Source: Hyphomonadaceae bacterium (lineage in GTDB: Bacteria; Pseudomonadota; Alphaproteobacteria; Caulobacterales; Hyphomonadaceae). From it: a stretch of 64,000 bases of DNA. Shown here one piece after another: positions 53,550 through 62,188 of the stretch (positions are counted from its first letter, which is position 1; every line of letters starts with the position of its first letter). The notes beneath the pieces are model-generated. The model did no database searches and was not told the DNA's origin. It worked only from the letters and a program-made list of their open reading frames with translations. The translations under genes and the position numbers were made by a program. The DNA is taken from contig JANSWU010000004.1 of assembly GCA_024743315.1 (NCBI GenBank), positions 186,001 through 250,000 on the forward strand. The letters are read 5' to 3'.

Positions 53550-53954
53550 TCAGGCTTTGCGTTGCAGAAATTTAAGGCCGGACCAGTCCTGATCGATCGC
53601 ACAGACTTTCACATCGACCCAGCCGAGCGGCAGGACGAGATTGCGAAAGTCTTGTTCGGTAAGATCTTTGTAGAGATCAGAGCTCTTTTTCGGCCACGCC
53701 GCCCAAATCATGCCGCCTTTTACAACGCTGCTCATCGCCCGTTCGATGAGCGGTGCGACATGGCGCAAGCGCAGACAAAACGCAATCACGCAGTCGGCGG
53801 GTGCCGCCCGTTTGGGAAATCGCACCCCTTCCACTCCCGCGAGCAATTCCGGCAAATGGGCTGGTGCGCGTAGCGTTAAGCAGGTCATGCCTGGCTTGAG
53901 CCCAAGTTTTTGAAACAAAGGCTTGCCAGAATAGCCATGAGTTTCCGGCGGCAT
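53550..53954 (-). CDS. DUF3052-type small protein
   Basis: 134 residues. The end resembles DUF3052 proteins: WAAWPKKSSDLYKDLTEQDF, then VLPLGWVDVKVCAIDQDWSG and LKFLQRKA. The fold is likely a Rossmann-like, methyltransferase-derived domain, but no catalytic motif is visible. Its ATG shares one base with the stop of the upstream SDR gene, so the two are translationally coupled. Function unknown. Confidence 0.82.
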   Translation of the reverse strand: MPPETHGYSGKPLFQKLGLKPGMTCLTLRAPAHLPELLAGVEGVRFPKRAAPADCVIAFCLRLRHVAPLIERAMSSVVKGGMIWAAWPKKSSDLYKDLTEQDFRNLVLPLGWVDVKVCAIDQDWSGLKFLQRKA

Positions 53955-54925
53955 CAGGCCTCGGCCAGCATTTTCTCGCTCATTTCCCAGAGCCGGTCAG
54001 CCTTGCCTTCATCGCAAATCCATTCACGCGCATGCTCCCAGCGCTGGCTGTCCGGACCTGCCAGTTGGGCGATATCGCAGTCTTCACAATACTCACCGCC
54101 GCGCCCTTCAAGCTGCGGCGCCGTGGCCGCCCAGGTGGCAGTCGACGCCCCCTGCTCTGGTGTTTTGAACATGGCCTGGATCGCGGGTGGGATCGTGCCG
54201 TCGGGGTTCATCCAGCCCATCGCGGCCATTTCCTCATTGGTCAGATGGCGTTGCAGCGGCGTAAAAATCCCGCCCGGGTGAACGCTGAACGCGGTGATGC
54301 CAAACTCATCCCAGCGACGATCTGCGCCGAGGGCGAACAGGGCATTGGCCGATTTGGCCTGCGCATAAGCATTCCATTTTTCGTACTCGGTCCGCTCATA
54401 ATGCGGATCATCCCAATTCACGTCACCGCGAATATGCGCGGTTGAGGATAAGGCTACAACACGGGCGCCTTCCGTTTGTTGAAGCGCCGGCAAGAGGCCC
54501 AGGGCAAGCGCCATATGGCCGAGATGATTGACCCCGAATTGCCTTTCCCAACCCGGCCCAACGCGCGCTAGAGGACAGGCCATGATGCCGGCATTATTGA
54601 TCAGCACGTCAAGTTTGCGGCCCGTGCCAACGTAATCCTCCGCGAACCTCCTTACTGAGGCGAGATCGGCCAGATCCATGCTGGCCACTTCAATGTCGCC
54701 TTCGACCTCCGCCAGTGCGTCTTTTGCCGCATCAGGCCGCCGCGCCGGCACCGTCACAGACGCCCCGGCACCCGCCAGCGCCCGAACCTCTTCGATGCCA
54801 ATTCCGCTATATCCGCCCGTGACGATGATGTTTTTGCCGCTCAAATCCATGCCAGCCACAACATCCTTGGCCGGCGTCTTGGCCCCAAATCCTGATCCGA
54901 TAGGTTTCTGGTTTTCTGCCGCCAT
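53954..54925 (-). CDS. Short-chain dehydrogenase/reductase
   Basis: A 323-residue SDR, similar to WW-domain oxidoreductase/retinol dehydrogenase-like members. The cofactor motif is NIIVTGGYSGIGIEEVRALA (TGxxxGIG), NNAGIMACPL is the NNAG motif, and the catalytic Ser/Tyr/Lys lie in VVALSSTAHI and YAQAKSANALFAL. ATG 54925 behind GGGAGGAA; the track start adds 33 residues. The DUF3052 gene follows with a one-base overlap. Substrate unknown. Confidence 0.92.
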   Translation of the reverse strand: MAAENQKPIGSGFGAKTPAKDVVAGMDLSGKNIIVTGGYSGIGIEEVRALAGAGASVTVPARRPDAAKDALAEVEGDIEVASMDLADLASVRRFAEDYVGTGRKLDVLINNAGIMACPLARVGPGWERQFGVNHLGHMALALGLLPALQQTEGARVVALSSTAHIRGDVNWDDPHYERTEYEKWNAYAQAKSANALFALGADRRWDEFGITAFSVHPGGIFTPLQRHLTNEEMAAMGWMNPDGTIPPAIQAMFKTPEQGASTATWAATAPQLEGRGGEYCEDCDIAQLAGPDSQRWEHAREWICDEGKADRLWEMSEKMLAEA

Positions 54926-55044
54926 GATTTCCTCCCATTTTGATGAAACGGTGGCAGTCGAAACACTGTCTGGCAAGACTCGACAGGAATGAGTTGCGAT
55001 CTTAGCTATATTATTACACATCAAAACCAGATGCGGAGCGATTT

Positions 55045-55788
55045 ATGGTGTTCAGAGCCTTTGCGATTTTTTGCTTGGTCATTGCCCTCACCGGGACGGC
55101 CTTTGCTCAATTTGGCAAGCCAAAACCCACCCCGAAAAACGCGGATGAGTACTTTGCTGAACGGGCCATGCGCGATGCCGCGCGCTTAACCGAAGGCGTG
55201 GGGGGGCGCGATATAATCCGCCCGAGCGACGGCATCGACCTTGAACAGGCTGAAGCCCGCCTGGAAGAAGCCTTCGGGATTTATGAGCGTCTCTGCACGG
55301 ATCGCACCTTGCCGCGTGACCAATGGGCCCGGAACTGTTCTGCGCTCGGCGATATGTATCGCCGCGGGCTCGCCACTGAGCAGGACTATCCGGTCGCTCG
55401 TGAGTATTATGATGCCGCCTGCCTGGAAGGCCGACATACCGAGGCCTGCATTCAGCAAGCTTATATCTCGCAAAAAGGTCCCGATAGCGAAATTGATGTC
55501 GAACACGCGCGGGCGCTTTATCAACATGCTTGCGACCTGAACGATGCTGCGGGCTGCGCTGGTCTTGGCAATATGATGTATGCGGGCATTGGCGGATCGC
55601 GAAACCGTTTGGAAGCCGCCGAACTGCTTCAGGATTCTTGTGCTGATGGCTATCAATGGGCGTGTACACGGCTCAGCGAATATGGCCTTTGCGGGGCCTG
55701 GCGCATGGCCACAACACGCCAGAATGGCGAGGTGTCTGAATTGCTATTATGCGACCGCCTCTCGCAAGGGCGCAACATCTTTGACTAA
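55045..55788 (+). CDS. Sel1-repeat (Hcp-type) secreted protein
   Basis: A 247-residue exported protein: signal peptide MVFRAFAIFCLVIALTGTAFA, then Sel1-like repeats of about 36 residues with paired Cys (CSALGDMYRRGLATEQDYPVA, ACLEGRHTEACIQQAYISQ, ACDLNDAAGCAGLGNMMYAG, CADGYQWACTRLSEYGLCG). The Cys pairs resemble Helicobacter Hcp proteins. Probably a periplasmic protein-protein interaction scaffold. Divergent from the SDR gene. Confidence 0.9.
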   Translation: MVFRAFAIFCLVIALTGTAFAQFGKPKPTPKNADEYFAERAMRDAARLTEGVGGRDIIRPSDGIDLEQAEARLEEAFGIYERLCTDRTLPRDQWARNCSALGDMYRRGLATEQDYPVAREYYDAACLEGRHTEACIQQAYISQKGPDSEIDVEHARALYQHACDLNDAAGCAGLGNMMYAGIGGSRNRLEAAELLQDSCADGYQWACTRLSEYGLCGAWRMATTRQNGEVSELLLCDRLSQGRNIFD

Positions 55789-55880
55789 GCACGCGCTTAA
55801 CAACTGGCACTCTTCCCCTGCGCGATCTTGTTGAATCTATGAATCTAAGTCACTCCTGATTGAAAAATTGGGAGGAATGA

Positions 55881-57878
55881 ATGCGGGAATGGATTATCGG
55901 GCTGAGTGCAGTGCTGCTGGCAAGTTGTGGCCCATCGCAGGACATCGACCAAACCCCTGACGCCAGCGCGGCGGCGATTGAAGCCGGTTTGCCGTCGCCT
56001 GGCAGCGCAACGGAAGCGACCAAACGCGCCAATGCGGCGCTGGCGTCGCGTCTTGACCTGTCGCCCGGCACGGACGGTGAGGATGCCCGGCGCGATCGAC
56101 TCGCCTTTATTGAAGAGGATGCCATTCTTGCCGCCGATGGCTCCGTGGTCTGGGCGATCCCGCAATTTGATTTCCTCGACAGCGAAGCGCCGGAGACGGT
56201 GAATCCGTCGCTATGGCGGCAATCGCAATTGGCCGCGCATCATGGCTTGTTCAGAGTCATGGACGGCATCTATCAGGTCCGCGGCTACGACCTCTCCGTG
56301 ATGAGCGTGATTGAAGGTGAGACAGGGTGGATCATTGTCGACCCTCTGACCGCCAATGAAACGGCTGCGGCGGCATTAAAACTGGTCAATGATACACTCG
56401 GCGAGCGTCCGGTCACCGGCGTCCTGTATACCCACTCCCATGCTGACCATTTCGGCGGCGCGCGCGGGGTGATTTCCGACGAAGATGTGGCCAATGGCGT
56501 GCCGGTCCTGGCGCCCATCGGGTTTTCCGAGAGCGCGGTGTCAGAAAACCTGATTGCCGGCAATCAGATGAGCCGCCGGGCAACTCTGATGTTCGGCAAT
56601 ACGCTTCCACGCTCCACCACGGCGCATGTCGGGTCGGGACTCGGCCCGGGCCTGCCCAATGGCACGATCAGCCTGATCCTGCCCACTGAAGAGATTGAAG
56701 GGCGCGGCACCCGCCGGGTGATTGATGGCGTGACATTTGAGTTCATTGATGCGGCCGGCACCGAAGCCCCGGCCGAGTTCATGTTTTATCTTCCAGAGAA
56801 GCGTGCGCTCTGCACCGCAGAAGTGGCCACGGCAACCTTCCACAACGTGCTAACGCCGCGCGGCGCAAAAGTCCGCGACGCGCTGAAATGGAGCCGCGCT
56901 ATTGATTATGTGTTGGCCGAATATGGCGCCGACAGCGATGTTGTCTTCGCCTCGCATCACTGGCCGACCTGGGGCCAAGAAAATGTCGTCCAGTTCCTCG
57001 AGAGCCAGCGCGACATTTACCGCTATGTCCATGATCAGACCCTGCGCAACGCCAATGCCGGCGCCACCATGGTGGAAGCGGCAGAAGCCGTTGAGGAGCC
57101 TGACTTCCAAGCGGAAGATTTCACCACGCGCGGCTATTACGGCACGCTCAATCACAATGCCAAAGCCGTCTACCAACATTATTTTGGATGGTGGGGCGGC
57201 GTGCCGGCGGAATATAATCGCCTGCCGCATGAGGTGACCGCAACGCGTTATGTCGAAGCGATGGGCGGTGCAGAGGCTGTCCTGGAAATTGGCCAGAACG
57301 CCTTTGCAGCCGGCGATTATCGGTGGGCGGCTGAGGTCTTCAATCATCTCGTCTTTGCCGACCCTGAACGCCAGGAGGCGCGCGATTGGTTATCTGCGAC
57401 CTATGAACAGCTCGGTTTCCAGGCCGAAAGCGGTGCATGGCGGAGTTATTATCTGACCGGTGCCGCCGAGCTTCGGCGCGGCCTGCCCAATATCGGTGAT
57501 CCGCGTCTCGGCAATCCGGATTTCCTCAAAGCCGTGCCTTCGCTCGACTTATTTGACGCTTTGGCGGCCCGATACAATCCGGGCAAAATGGACCGAGATC
57601 CGTTCGCGATTGTGTTCGAGTTCCCAGATACGGCAGAAACCGTCTCATTATTGGTTGAACGTGCCGTTCTGGTGCCGCGCGAGGGCGCTGCAGAGGATCC
57701 CGCCGCAACTGTGACTATGGACCGGCGCGATTTCGATCGCCTGATCCTGGGCGATGCGCGACCGCTCGGCCTAATCACGTCGGGCAAGATGAAGATTGGG
57801 GGCAATCGCGGCGCCGTTTCGGCCATGTTCGACGCCCTGGATCAGCCGCCATTCTGGTTCAATACGGTCGTACCCTAG
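55881..57878 (+). CDS. Alkyl/aryl sulfatase (SdsA1-like metallo-beta-lactamase)
   Basis: A 665-residue lipoprotein (AVLLASCGPS) that should hydrolyse primary alkyl sulfates such as SDS. The catalytic domain has THSHADHFGGARG (about residues 184-196) and ASHHWPTWG (about 355-363) as zinc ligands, and AEVATATFHNVLTPRG. A dimerisation domain (about 430-540, with HYFGWWGGVPAEYNRLP) and a C-terminal SCP2-like lipid-binding domain (about 545-665) follow. ATG 55881 behind GGAGG. No regulator adjacent. Confidence 0.94.
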   Translation: MREWIIGLSAVLLASCGPSQDIDQTPDASAAAIEAGLPSPGSATEATKRANAALASRLDLSPGTDGEDARRDRLAFIEEDAILAADGSVVWAIPQFDFLDSEAPETVNPSLWRQSQLAAHHGLFRVMDGIYQVRGYDLSVMSVIEGETGWIIVDPLTANETAAAALKLVNDTLGERPVTGVLYTHSHADHFGGARGVISDEDVANGVPVLAPIGFSESAVSENLIAGNQMSRRATLMFGNTLPRSTTAHVGSGLGPGLPNGTISLILPTEEIEGRGTRRVIDGVTFEFIDAAGTEAPAEFMFYLPEKRALCTAEVATATFHNVLTPRGAKVRDALKWSRAIDYVLAEYGADSDVVFASHHWPTWGQENVVQFLESQRDIYRYVHDQTLRNANAGATMVEAAEAVEEPDFQAEDFTTRGYYGTLNHNAKAVYQHYFGWWGGVPAEYNRLPHEVTATRYVEAMGGAEAVLEIGQNAFAAGDYRWAAEVFNHLVFADPERQEARDWLSATYEQLGFQAESGAWRSYYLTGAAELRRGLPNIGDPRLGNPDFLKAVPSLDLFDALAARYNPGKMDRDPFAIVFEFPDTAETVSLLVERAVLVPREGAAEDPAATVTMDRRDFDRLILGDARPLGLITSGKMKIGGNRGAVSAMFDALDQPPFWFNTVVP

Positions 57879-57989
57879 GCTCCGAGTGCGACTGATCGGC
57901 CACACCCTGTGGCAGAAACGTCACGGCCATATTCCCTCCCGGCGCGAAATTTGCTTACCTGTCCTGGGTGATGACCCGTGGGGACGAAA

Positions 57990-58157
57990 ATGAAACGTTT
58001 TAAGACGATCCGATTCATTCGGCGCGAAGATCCGACTGACCGCCGTGAACCGACCATTCTGGATCATGGCGATCCGATTACGGTGAAGCTCACGCGAGAG
58101 CTGGAAGAGCGAAAACGCCGGCTTAGGCTGGGTGAGAGCCACCCGCTCGGGCTTTAA
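57990..58157 (+). CDS. Small charged protein (55 aa), unrecognised
   Basis: Below the ORF-track cutoff. Reads MKRFKTIRFIRREDPTDRRE and ends ESHPLGL. It is strongly basic/acidic with no hydrophobic segment, preceded by a purine-rich GGGGACGAAA. Codon positions look coding (strong third-position G/C) and there is no competing gene here. Its stop overlaps the end of the convergent XRE gene by four bases. No function is suggested. Confidence 0.5.
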   Translation: MKRFKTIRFIRREDPTDRREPTILDHGDPITVKLTRELEERKRRLRLGESHPLGL

Positions 58158-58372
58158 TCGCCCTCCCAGCCAAACACGTCTTCGAGGCCAACGCCGAACA
58201 CGCGGGCAATGCGGAAGGCACTCTCCAGGCTTGGCGAATACTTGCCTTGTTCGATCGCAATCACGGTCTGGCGGGTAACACCAATTTCCTTGGCCAAAGC
58301 CGATTGACTCATCTGATCATGCGCCTCGCGCAGCGATCTGACGCGATTGGTAATGGGGGGTCGCTTGGCCAT
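58154..58372 (-). CDS. XRE-family small helix-turn-helix regulator
   Basis: A 72-residue DNA-binding protein that is one HTH domain: SQSALAKEIGVTRQTVIAIEQ then KYSPSLESAFRIARVFGVGLEDVF. This is the YgzD/HipB-like compact type usually coupled to a small membrane protein, as here, 2 bases downstream of it. Probably binds the palindromes ahead of the operon (58825-58861). Confidence 0.93.
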   Translation of the reverse strand: MAKRPPITNRVRSLREAHDQMSQSALAKEIGVTRQTVIAIEQGKYSPSLESAFRIARVFGVGLEDVFGWEGD

Positions 58373-58374
58373 GA

Positions 58375-58797
58375 TTAGATGCCGCGCCGAAAGAAGAAGA
58401 TTTGCAGGCCATATTCAAAAATCTGACTGATGATCAGCGCCGCAAAGACGACATGGAACAGTCGGTTTCCATCCTGGAACACCGCGAAATCGATCAAGCC
58501 AAGCAAGACCAGGAATGCGAGTGCCCGACCACTCCAAGCCTCACCCTTGAACTGGATCATCCGTTCGCGTTCATCCAGCCGGGCATTGGCTTCCGACGGG
58601 TTGGTAAGGGCGATCACGGTCGCCATGCCTGCCGCCGCGATGACAATGAAGACGACATATAGAATTAATAGCGGCAATATGGGCGGCGGCGCCTGTCCAA
58701 GCTCAGATGAGGCAAAGAACACCCAGCCATAATATGCCGCCCCGGTGACAAAAAGGATGGCCGCCATGGCCCAGGCCATTTTTTCCTGAAATCCCAT
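58375..58797 (-). CDS. Small four-helix membrane protein (DUF2178-like) paired with XRE regulator
   Basis: A 140-residue protein with about four membrane helices (MAWAMAAILFVTGAAYYGWV, PLLILYVVFIVIAAAGMATV, ALAFLVLLGLIDFAVF, HVVFAALIISQIFEYGLQIF) and a cytoplasmic acidic/basic loop (NARLDERERMIQFKGEA) characteristic of the DUF2178-type family. Cotranscribed with the downstream XRE gene. Membrane proteins in such pairs may act as sensors or antagonists of the regulator. Confidence 0.85.
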   Translation of the reverse strand: MGFQEKMAWAMAAILFVTGAAYYGWVFFASSELGQAPPPILPLLILYVVFIVIAAAGMATVIALTNPSEANARLDERERMIQFKGEAWSGRALAFLVLLGLIDFAVFQDGNRLFHVVFAALIISQIFEYGLQIFFFRRGI

Positions 58798-58810
58798 TCC
58801 AAACTCCTGA

Positions 58811-58862
58811 TGTCAAAAATCTTGTACATCTCGATGTAGTAAAATATTTTTGACATGTCAAA
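58811..58862. promoter_or_regulatory. Palindromic operator region of the membrane protein/XRE operon and lysK
   Basis: Contains a perfect 14-bp palindrome TTTGACATGTCAAA (58849-58862), the inverted repeat TACATC-TC-GATGTA (58825-58838) and a further TGTCAA half-site (58811-58816). TTGACA on each strand of the first palindrome could be a -35, so divergent transcription may be controlled together. XRE binding is inferred. Confidence 0.55.
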
Positions 58863-58957
58863 TATCTTTTACTCAAATGGGTCATTTCCCCTGAATCCGC
58901 CTTTGACAGACGCGCTCGGAATGATACGTCCCGGCGCTCAACCAAGGAGCCCAATTC

Positions 58958-60544
58958 ATGAGTGATCTCCAGATGCTCGCAGAAACCGCAAAAGCCTGGC
59001 CGTTCGAACAAGCGCGCGCCTTGCTCAAACGCCTGCGCAATATGGAGAAACAGGGCAAACCGAAACAAGGCCCAGTGGTCTTCGAGACCGGCTATGGCCC
59101 GTCGGGCCTGCCGCACATTGGGACGTTTGGCGAAGTCGTCCGCACGACCATGGTCAAAACCGCCTTCGAGGCCCTGACGGGCGGCGAAATCGCGACCAAA
59201 CTGATCTGCATCTCGGATGATATGGACGGGATGCGTAAAGTCCCGCCGACGGTACCCAACCCGGAAAGTCTCGAAGCCTATCTGCAAAAGCCGCTCACCG
59301 CCGTGCCGGACCCGTTTGGCACGCATGACAGTTATGGCGCGCATATGGGCGCGCGGCTCTGTTCCTTCCTGGACAGTTTCGGGTTTGATTATGAGTTCCT
59401 GTCGGCCACCGACTGCTATAAGGATGGCACGTTTGATCCGATGCTGCTCAGGGCATTGGAAAAGTTCGATGAGATCATGGCTGTGATGTTGCCAACGCTC
59501 GGGGCGGAGCGGCAGGCGACGTATTCGCCGTTTCTGCCGATCTCGCCGACCACGGGCCGGGTGCTCTACGTGCCGATGAAAGCCATCGACCCGAAAGCTG
59601 GGACCATCACGTTCGAGGACGAAGACGGCACCGATGTCACCCTGCCCGTGACCGGCGGTAATACCAAGCTGCAATGGAAGCCGGATTTCGGCATGCGCTG
59701 GGCCGCGCTCGGCGTCGATTTTGAAATGTTCGGCAAGGACCATCAGGACAATGCGCCGATCTATTCCAAGATTACCCGCATTCTCGGCTGCCAGCCGCCG
59801 CAGCAATATGTCTACGAACTCTTCCTCGACGAGCACGGCACCAAGATTTCCAAGACCAAGGGCAATGGCATCGCGGTCGAGGAATGGCTGAAATACGCCC
59901 CGCAAGAGAGCCTGTCGCTGTATCAGTTCCAGAAGCCGCGTGTGGCCAAGAAGCTTTATTTCGACGTCATCCCGAAAGCGGTGGACGAGTATCTCACCTT
60001 CCTGGAAAAATTTCCGGACGAAGAACCAAAGCGTCAGGTCGAAAACCCGGTCTGGCACATTCATGGCGGGCAGCCGCCAAGTGAAACCTCGCCGGTCAGC
60101 TTTGCCTTGCTGCTCAACCTAGTCAGCGCCGCCAATCCGGAAACTCGCGACCAGCTCTGGGGCTTCATCTCTCGCTATGCGCCGGAAGCGTCTGCCGAAA
60201 CGCACCCGCTGCTCGACAAGCTCGCAGGCTACGCGATGGAATATTATCGCGACTTCGTGGAGCCGACCAAATCCTATCGCGCGCCGGATGATCAGGAGCG
60301 CAAAGCAATGGAAGATCTCGCCGCCCGCTTGCGCGCCTGGGACGGCCCGGTTGACCAGGGCGAGCTGCAGACGCTGACCTTCACGGTTGGCAAAGAGCAC
60401 GCGTTTGAAAACCTCCGTGCCTGGTTCCAGGCTTTGTATGAAGTCCTGCTCGGCCAGAGCCAGGGCCCCCGCTTTGGCGGCTTCATCGCGCTCTATGGGG
60501 TCGAGGAAACCGCGCAACTGATTGAAGAGGCGTTGGCCCGTTGA
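58958..60544 (+). CDS. lysK: Class I lysine--tRNA ligase
   Basis: 528 residues of the archaeal-type class I LysRS, unrelated to the class II enzyme of most bacteria. [20 protein letters not shown] holds the HIGH-equivalent (H53). KISKTKGNG (from residue 296) is the KMSKS-equivalent. The C-terminal helical anticodon-binding domain follows. AAGGAG precedes ATG 58958. This class is standard in many alphaproteobacteria and usually means no class II lysS elsewhere. Confidence 0.96.
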   Translation: MSDLQMLAETAKAWPFEQARALLKRLRNMEKQGKPKQGPVVFETGYGPSGLPHIGTFGEVVRTTMVKTAFEALTGGEIATKLICISDDMDGMRKVPPTVPNPESLEAYLQKPLTAVPDPFGTHDSYGAHMGARLCSFLDSFGFDYEFLSATDCYKDGTFDPMLLRALEKFDEIMAVMLPTLGAERQATYSPFLPISPTTGRVLYVPMKAIDPKAGTITFEDEDGTDVTLPVTGGNTKLQWKPDFGMRWAALGVDFEMFGKDHQDNAPIYSKITRILGCQPPQQYVYELFLDEHGTKISKTKGNGIAVEEWLKYAPQESLSLYQFQKPRVAKKLYFDVIPKAVDEYLTFLEKFPDEEPKRQVENPVWHIHGGQPPSETSPVSFALLLNLVSAANPETRDQLWGFISRYAPEASAETHPLLDKLAGYAMEYYRDFVEPTKSYRAPDDQERKAMEDLAARLRAWDGPVDQGELQTLTFTVGKEHAFENLRAWFQALYEVLLGQSQGPRFGGFIALYGVEETAQLIEEALAR

Positions 60545-60572
60545 ACCGGCAAGGTAGACTGAGCTCGACGGC

Positions 60573-60600
60573 ATGTCCGCTTTGGTGTCAAAGCGGACAT
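60573..60600. repeat. Intergenic palindromic repeat, copy 1
   Basis: ATGTCCGCTTT-GGTGTC-AAAGCGGACAT, an 11-bp perfect stem in the lysK downstream gap. No T-run. A diverged relative occurs at 63856-63884 in another gene-end gap. Confidence 0.6.
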
Positions 60601-60677
60601 TCGATCAGCGGCCTGTTACGCCTTGAAGAGCCCCCCATCGAACCTCCGATAACGCTTGGAATTGCTGCGCTGAGCCT

Positions 60678-61928
60678 CTAGCCCGCACGTTGCCTTTTCA
60701 GTGCGTCCAATGCATCTGCCGACGGTTTTCCTAGATAGTATCCTTGTCCGCGACTGACGCCGAGCAGCTTTAGCGTTTCAAGCTCCGATGCGGTTTCAAT
60801 TCCTTCGGCGATGATTTGTGCACTGGTCTCCCGGGTGTAGAATACCAAGGCGCTGACCAAAGCGCGGCGGGCCAAATCTGAATCCACATTTCGAGTGAGA
60901 CTCATGTCGAGTTTGATGAATTCTGGGTCGAGTTGAACAATGTGGCGCAGTGAGGAATGTCCTGCTCCAGCATCATCAACGGCGACCCTAAGCCCGCGGT
61001 GACGCAGGTCTTTGAGGGCTTTGGTGACATCATCATAATCTTCGATGACCGCATGCTCAGTGATTTCAAGCACCACTTTACTCAGATCGAAGGACCGCAT
61101 CCTTGACTGAAACGTATCGGTAAGCAAGGTCGTGGGTGACACATTGACCGACAAGTAAGCATCGGCCGAAATGCGATCCAGGTTTTGCAGGGCTGCCTCA
61201 ATCGCCGACAATTCCAACTCTGCCGATAGCCCCACCTCTGCAGCTTCGTTGAACCAGATATCTGGCGCCCGGACGGGTTCCGCAGAGAACCGGCTTAGTG
61301 ATTCGAACCCGGCCGTGTGCATGCTGAGCAGATCGACAATTGGCTGGAAAACGATATTGAAACTAAAATCCGCGACAGCGTTTTGAATGCGCGCCCGCTT
61401 CACCTCAAAATCCTGCCTCGCCAGATGATCCTTTTGAACCTGGGCAGCAGCCAAATCAGCAAACATGCGCATTGTTTCGAGATCGCGAGAATTCAGTGAC
61501 AAATTGGGTGCAGGACTGAGGCAACAGAACATGCCATAGGCGCGTCCATCAGGAAGCCTGATCGGAATACTCATATGCGATCCGATCGGAATCGCTTCCG
61601 TAATCGGTAATGCCCTACAAATCGGCTCTTGGGACGTGTCAGGGATGAGCTCCGGCAAGCGGCCCTCAAGAATATGCTGACAATACACATCGTCGAGGCT
61701 CTGGCTGTCGCCGACATCGATCAGCTCTTCCAGGCCTGGCGCGCTCACATTCCGAAAGACAGAACGACCATCTACAAACTCCGAAAGATAAGCGACTGAC
61801 ATGCCCAAATGGTTTCGGATCGCGTCCAGAGCGGAATCAATCACATTTCGATCGTTCGGATCGTGTATGTTTTCCAGCGCGCGGGACGAAATAGACGGTG
61901 GCATATTTACTCTTTCAATTCTTGGCAT
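60678..61928 (-). CDS. GAF-EAL cyclic-di-GMP phosphodiesterase
   Basis: 416 residues with an N-terminal GAF-type sensor domain (about 20-170, HMSIPIRLPDGRAYGMFCCL) and a C-terminal EAL domain. Catalytic elements look complete: the EAL motif as AGFESLSRF, substrate/metal motifs VNVSP, LEITEHA, VAVDDAGAGHSSL, FIKLDMS, AEGIET and QGYYLGKP. Probably cleaves c-di-GMP in response to a GAF ligand. ATG 61928, with another possible at MPPSISS. Monocistronic. Confidence 0.92.
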   Translation of the reverse strand: MPRIERVNMPPSISSRALENIHDPNDRNVIDSALDAIRNHLGMSVAYLSEFVDGRSVFRNVSAPGLEELIDVGDSQSLDDVYCQHILEGRLPELIPDTSQEPICRALPITEAIPIGSHMSIPIRLPDGRAYGMFCCLSPAPNLSLNSRDLETMRMFADLAAAQVQKDHLARQDFEVKRARIQNAVADFSFNIVFQPIVDLLSMHTAGFESLSRFSAEPVRAPDIWFNEAAEVGLSAELELSAIEAALQNLDRISADAYLSVNVSPTTLLTDTFQSRMRSFDLSKVVLEITEHAVIEDYDDVTKALKDLRHRGLRVAVDDAGAGHSSLRHIVQLDPEFIKLDMSLTRNVDSDLARRALVSALVFYTRETSAQIIAEGIETASELETLKLLGVSRGQGYYLGKPSADALDALKRQRAG

Positions 61929-62133
61929 CTCGTCCCGGCTAACAGCTTAAAGTTGTTTTTGGGTTACACAGAGGCAGTGGTTTTCGAATGCTCCCGATCG
62001 ATGCGCGTTGAGGTCACGAAGCTTGATTTGCTTCAACGCCAGCAAAGCGCTTGAACTGTCCGCCTGATTGGTAAGTTTTCGTCGACCGAAACAATTTTCT
62101 TTCACCGCTTTTGTTTCTAGAGTATAGCGCGCC

Positions 62134-62160
62134 GCCCATTGTTTGATGGGCCGCTTTTTT
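62134..62160 (+). terminator. Orphan terminator-like hairpin ahead of the DUF389 gene
   Basis: GCCCAT-TGTTTG-ATGGGC then CGC and six T. The 260-base gap around it holds no gene. A TTTCAC-17-TATAGC promoter-like pair (62100-62128) ends just before the hairpin, so any transcript from it would begin with the hairpin. It may be an attenuator for the DUF389 gene or the end of a small RNA starting further upstream. The rest of the gap shows nothing recognisable. Confidence 0.55.
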
Positions 62161-62188
62161 AGCGTTCATAGAAAGCATTCTTCATCTC

